This document shows positions 59,862 to 64,000 of a stretch of 64,000 nucleotides of DNA, piece by piece. Position 1 is the first letter of the stretch, and each line of letters opens with the position of its first letter. The notes under the pieces were generated by a model. That model did no database searches. It saw nothing but the letters and a program-made list of their open reading frames with translations, and had not been told where the DNA came from. The stretch comes from Sordaria brevicollis (lineage: Eukaryota > Ascomycota > Sordariomycetes > Sordariales > Sordariaceae). Location: positions 1,612,001 through 1,676,000 of the forward strand of contig JAUTDP010000012.1 in assembly GCA_033439795.1 (NCBI GenBank). Direction: 5' to 3'. The translations under genes and the position numbers were made by a program.

Positions 59862-61518
59862 ATGGCTGTCTTTGTAGATCTTGATGACGAAGATGTCGAC
59901 CCTGGCCAGGTTCAGCCCTTTCACCATGGCTTCAACCCGCGGGCTAGAAATGGTGCCGGAACAGGGACCGTCACCGACATCGGCCGGACCAAGATGGAGG
60001 GCGTGGGCAACGTGAACGCAGAGAGACATCGCGAGGAGGCTCACGAGTCCGTTGTCAGGGAGAATCCGAACCAGAACTCCATGACACTGGCTTTGGGATG
60101 CTATCCGTAGGCGACCTCCACCTTTCTATCCTCTATGTTACTACATCCCCATGTTTGACATGTCTTCGGATTCTCCCCTCTCCTTCTCTTCACGCGAACG
60201 GGAGGGGTGAATTACTGACCGCATCTTCCTAAAACCAGTATCGTCATGTCTCTGGCTGCCTCCATTGACTTGAACACGCTCGATAACCTGTCGCGAACCT
60301 GCCGTCAGATCAGGGAAGGCCTGTTGCAATATCGCAAGATGCTCCTCGTTTCGACTCTGCATTGCTCCAACGAACATCTTCCCGTCGATCCCGAGGCCGT
60401 GTTGCGGTATCGCGCTCGTACCGTCAACTGGTTTTACATGCAAGAGATGGGACCAAATAGACCCTGCAAAGTCGGTCAATGCGCCCGTGATCTGGTTGGC
60501 GGGTGTCGGCGTTGCGGTACTGTCGTCTGTCGGGTAAGTACATGATGTTAGCAAAGTTCTTTGAACACTGAAACTGATCAGTCCGAATACCTTGCTAGAA
60601 CTGTGCCATTAAACCTCCGGCACCGATTGTGCTCCGCGACCGACACCGCCGCCTATGCGTGACATGCGCAAAGACGCCTATCGGGAACCTGATTAAGCCA
60701 CCCCTTGGCCCCGAGTTCACCGTCGAGTCGGACGATGTGCAAAGAGCCATTTGCAAATGTGACACAGACGGGGTCTGGCTTTGCCAGCCATGTGGGAAAA
60801 CAATACGAAACGACGATTACGATTACAAGAGGTGAGGTAATGCTACCCTGCTTCATGCACATTCCGTTCTGACATGTCATTTAATACCAGCATCTGGAAA
60901 TGGCGTAACCAATACACCGATGTTCTCGGTGGTCTTGGAACCGGCATCGGCGAAGGCGACCGCGGCGTGATTTGCGGGCGCGGGAGTGACTGCTGCGCTG
61001 CCCGGAAGCGGGAACAGGAGACCGACTGTGATGCCGAAGATGCTCAGGAAGCCGACGGCACCTACGAGTACACCCCGTCTCCTTCCATGACCACCCTCTC
61101 CAATGACTCAAACCTTTCCATTGCTCTATGGGGCACCGACACTGCGAGCACCGCCAGTAGTAGTGGAAGTGTGAACGGTAGTAACGCCTCCTCTTCATCT
61201 CAGACTGGTGGGCTTGGCTCTACCTTGACCGGGAACGGTCCTGAACGCAGGACCCCTAGCCCTATGCTGAAGCCTGGCTATGAAAGGCATGAGATTGAGG
61301 GTATCGGTGGTGTGGTAAAAAAGAAGCTGGTCCGGATGGTCAAGGTGGGCGCTTGTGTGCCTGAATGGCCGGACGAACGGGATCGCGGCGATATACTTGG
61401 CCGTGAGATGCAGGCCAAAGTGAGGAGTTGGTGCGGTTGGTGTTGGAGGGCGATTCCAGGAAAGTTAGACTACGAGTTTGCCAGACAGGAGGCTAGGAGA
61501 AAGGAGCTTGAGGCGTAA
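59862..61518 (+). CDS. F-box-like Cys-rich protein
   Basis: Exons 59862-60106, 60239-60533, 60599-60831 and 60891-61518 give 466 residues, all junctions in frame. An acidic N terminus (MAVFVDLDDEDVDPGQ) leads to an F-box-like motif at about 82-120 (IDLNTLDNLSRTCRQIREGL), the part that would bind Skp1 in an SCF ubiquitin ligase. A Cys-rich region follows. It has a CKVGQC pair, CRRCGTVVCRNC spanning intron 2, LCVTCAK and CKCDTDGVWLCQPCG, probably two or more zinc sites. Then comes WKWRNQYTDVLGG and a CGRGSDCC pair. A Ser/Thr/Gly-rich linker leads to a C-terminal block with VGACVPEWPDERDRGDI and CGWCWRAIPGKLDYEF. The substrate is unknown. Conserved motifs crossing each splice site make the model reliable; the F-box assignment is by pattern only. 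Confidence 0.78.
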
Positions 61519-62524
61519 TGGCAAAAGGGGAAATGTGGAGCAATAAAGGCGTCGTAATGTATTCGATGGTAGTGGCAGCTGTCACCCGACTGTCCAGGTT
61601 TTGCTCTTTACTAAAAGGGGAGTGAAGGTTTTCAGGAGTATATAGAGGCAAGGACGCCGAGATTGTTGCTTCTGGGAGGTTGATGGATATTGGATAACGC
61701 GATTTGCTTTAAACCACATTACAGATACACCACTCCGCTCGTGGTGGTTTTCCCCCAACTTTCACTTCTTTCTTCACTTCTCTCTTTGCCGCAGGAGTGA
61801 GTTTTTGAACAAATGCATGAGAATAATATTGACATATGTACAGAGATGGTCCAGCCTCAGCGAGACACACAGGACACATCACCTTTCCTCTCCTCCTCCT
61901 CCAGCCTTTTTTCAGGCTGCCGACCGACCAACCCATTTTCCGTTTTTCCCTACCCGTTCCAGATCGTACAAGGCGTGTGCAAAAAAAATCGTGACCAATG
62001 CGTCTGTCTCCCCTTTTTATGCGCTGTGCTCTGACTAGTAATACAAAGTGGGTATGGCAACAACTTCTCAACTCCTCTCATGGCATCGCTGGCGGGCTCG
62101 GGGAGCTGATCGAAGGAACTGGCTGGCTGGCGGTCGTTCGTTGTCGACTGGTGGTTCCGTTACCGGTGGTATGTCTACCACCAGCCCCTCTGCGCGTGTC
62201 GACAGCCCGTCCGGTCACTTGCCCATCGTGAACAATAGACTGAACCGAGCGAGGCTATGGCTCTGTCCCCTTCGGCGCTATCTCACGCGGCAGAATGAGC
62301 GGGTTGCTTCCCCGGCCCGCCAGCTTGACCAAGACAACGGGCTACCAGGAAGCAGCACGTATGCCGCACGTAGAAAGCAAAGCAGCCAAGCGCTGAACCA
62401 GACCAGACCAGACCATTCGTTATCTGCGCCCTCCCTCTCCACCCTAGCCACTCCTCCTCCTCCTCTTTTCCCCTCACCTTCCACGCTTCCCTCCACAACA
62501 ATCCCAAGCTCATCCCATCCGCAC
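61519..62524. other. Convergent intergenic region
   Basis: This is the 3' flank of both the F-box-like gene and the minus-strand mL58 gene. A 120-codon minus-strand frame (61709-62071) and a 266-codon plus-strand frame beginning at 62048, which runs antisense into the mL58 gene, have no motifs. No gene is supported. Confidence 0.45.
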
Positions 62525-63175
62525 TTATATCTCGCCACGATGCAACATCTCCTTCCTCCTCCTGGCGTCCAGCTTGGCCGCCGCCCGACGGGGGCCCCAG
62601 CTCTCGGCAATCTTGGCGCGCGCCGCCTTGTGCGCCTGCTGGTGCTCGCGCGGAGCCTGGGTGCACATCATGATGAACACCTTGGTGCAGTTGTACTTGT
62701 TGCTGAGGTAGGTGACGGAGTACTTCTTGGGGTCCTTGGCGCGCAGCTCGCGGATCTCCTCGACCTGCTCGGCCGTGACGTTGTAGGATTTGGTCGGGTT
62801 GTAGAGGACCGGTGGGAGTTCGGATTCAGAAGCGGTGGTGGACTCTGATGTGGCGGCGGGCTTGGGGGAGGAAGAGGAAAAGAGCTTGTAAATGTTGGCG
62901 CGGCGGCGAGGGTCGGAGCGCGGCAGGAACTTGAAGGGCGTGTGGTACACGGAGGCCTCGGACGAGGGGGGGTTGAAGATGATGCGATCGCCTTCGGAGG
63001 GAGTCTCGAGGAAGGACTCGTGAGGGGGGATGTTGAGCATGCGTTTTGTCCGGTTGGCGGTCGATTGGTAGCGGACGGAGATGCCGGCGGCGGCGGGCTT
63101 AGGGACGGAGGAGGAGAGGGCGGCGCGGCGGCAGCAGGTGGCCGCGGGCCGGAAGAGGGAAAGGGAAGCCTCCAT
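62525..63175 (-). CDS. MRPL20: Mitochondrial large-subunit ribosomal protein mL58 (MRPL20 family)
   Basis: A single-exon frame of 216 residues. The N terminus MEASLSLFRPAATCCRRAAL, rich in Arg, Ser and Ala without acidic residues after Glu2, is a typical mitochondrial presequence. The mature part has RYQSTANRTKRMLNIPPHES and TPFKFLPRSDPRRRANIYKLF. It also has a Ser/Thr/Ala/Glu-rich linker, then PPVLYNPTKSYNVTAEQVEEI with LSNKYNCTKVFIMM. A highly basic C-terminal helix (RRAAAKLDARRRKEML) ends RGEI. These match the MRP-L20 family, fungus-specific component mL58 of the mitochondrial ribosome. The function is mitochondrial translation. Length fits fungal orthologues. Confidence 0.92.
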   Translation of the reverse strand: MEASLSLFRPAATCCRRAALSSSVPKPAAAGISVRYQSTANRTKRMLNIPPHESFLETPSEGDRIIFNPPSSEASVYHTPFKFLPRSDPRRRANIYKLFSSSSPKPAATSESTTASESELPPVLYNPTKSYNVTAEQVEEIRELRAKDPKKYSVTYLSNKYNCTKVFIMMCTQAPREHQQAHKAARAKIAESWGPRRAAAKLDARRRKEMLHRGEI

Positions 63176-64000
63176 TTTTGTGTATATGTCTGTTGTCGGG
63201 GTTTGTTTACACTATGATAGTGACCGTCGTGGCTTCAGTGAAGAAGTTGTACGGACGGGGACGACGGGATTGGTCGAAGAGCCGAGGGTGGGTTGGGAAT
63301 TGTCAGAAGGAGGGGACGAGGTTTCGGGTCCGGGGTTTGCAGGGCGGAGAGAGAAAAAAAAAGAGGCGACGGGATCAACAAAGTTCAAACAAGATGATTA
63401 AGAGGTCTCTCTGTTATTTCAGGATCGCAAACTGCAGATTGGACGCCTGTTGGAAACTCGGAATATCGCGAATTGGGATGGGAGTTCTGGTCGTCCAAAT
63501 TGTTTCACCCGTCCACCTCGAATCGGCCTCGTTCACGGTTCAGCGTCTCTGTCGGTCTCTCAACAAGCTTCTCCGCGCGCGGCTCGCCATCCCACATTGG
63601 ACATGAACTTTTTCTCGGAAAGCCGCTTATCAAAGTCACGTGCTTGCAGGTGCACGGTCCAGCTAAGGCCGTTGCCGAAGTGAGGGACGCTTGGGCCACC
63701 TGACGGGAGCTCCGGTTTTCTAGCTCCACTTCTCCGCTCCAATCCCCGATTTTCTGCGGACCTTGACGGCCGGGTAGAGTGGGTCATTTGCGGTTCATCC
63801 CATGTTGTTTGATGATTTATCCCCGGCCCGGCCTGCCTGATTTGCCTCGGACCGTTGACAACATTCCTTGGGGATATTTTCAGCCCAACAACCTTCCACG
63901 TGTCTCGGATGCTACGAGTTAGTTGCTACCAGTCCACACTCTGGACCTGTCTATGAGTGGTCGGAGACTACGGATACGGCATGAACGGGTAAGAAGCTGT
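63176..64000. other. Upstream region of mL58, to window end
   Basis: This is probable promoter and leader of mL58. Overlapping short frames at 63178-63787 on both strands show no motif. No other gene begins convincingly before the window ends. Confidence 0.45.

Noticed and set aside
62048..62848. 266-codon plus-strand frame
   Set aside because: It runs antisense through the mL58 gene, whose protein family is clear.

Overview
The window looks like nuclear DNA of a filamentous ascomycete of the Sordariales, most likely Neurospora or a close relative. Genes carry short introns (about 50-220 bp) with GTAAGT/GTATGT-type donors and CTAAC-type branch sites. The families are fungal (neutral trehalase, RTA1-like protein, DUF3405, fungal NLR-like STAND protein, mL58). 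Three transposon bodies are extremely AT-rich and nearly lack CpA and TpG, the signature of repeat-induced point mutation (RIP). The species call is inference.

Layout. 0.6-1.2 kb: MAPR/cytochrome b5-like gene. 2.6-5.3 kb: two minus-strand paralogues of a small Cys/His protein; the first has an in-frame UAG inside an otherwise conserved frame. Between them lies a 0.44 kb element with terminal inverted repeats (TIRs). 7.0-29.2 kb: accessory block with three RIP-mutated TIR transposons (7029-9179, 10674-15135, 24900-29225) and a small TIR element abutting the first. Two gene islands sit between them: a large NACHT/WD-repeat STAND gene with an apparent one-base frameshift, and the housekeeping amidophosphoribosyltransferase. 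30.2 kb: tRNA-Arg(CCG). 32.6-38.2 kb: RTA1-like membrane protein and a DUF3405 type II membrane protein. 40.7 kb: MITE. 42.3-44.8 kb: neutral trehalase. 46.3 kb: second MITE. 47.7-51.6 kb: low-complexity hypothetical genes. 52.6-55.6 kb: membrane GT2 glycosyltransferase. 59.9-61.5 kb: F-box-like Cys-rich protein. 62.5-63.2 kb: mitochondrial ribosomal protein mL58.

The genes form no evident cluster or pathway; most are unrelated housekeeping genes in large intergenic spaces. The main interest lies in the genome-defence footprint (RIP confined to transposon interiors, with TIRs spared), the transposon-flanked and frameshifted NLR-like gene, and the duplicated small Cys/His gene. In the latter both copies show strong purifying selection across an in-frame UAG, which makes it a candidate for A-to-I stop-loss RNA editing. 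Gene models, splice sites and repeat pairs were worked out by eye; no database search was run.
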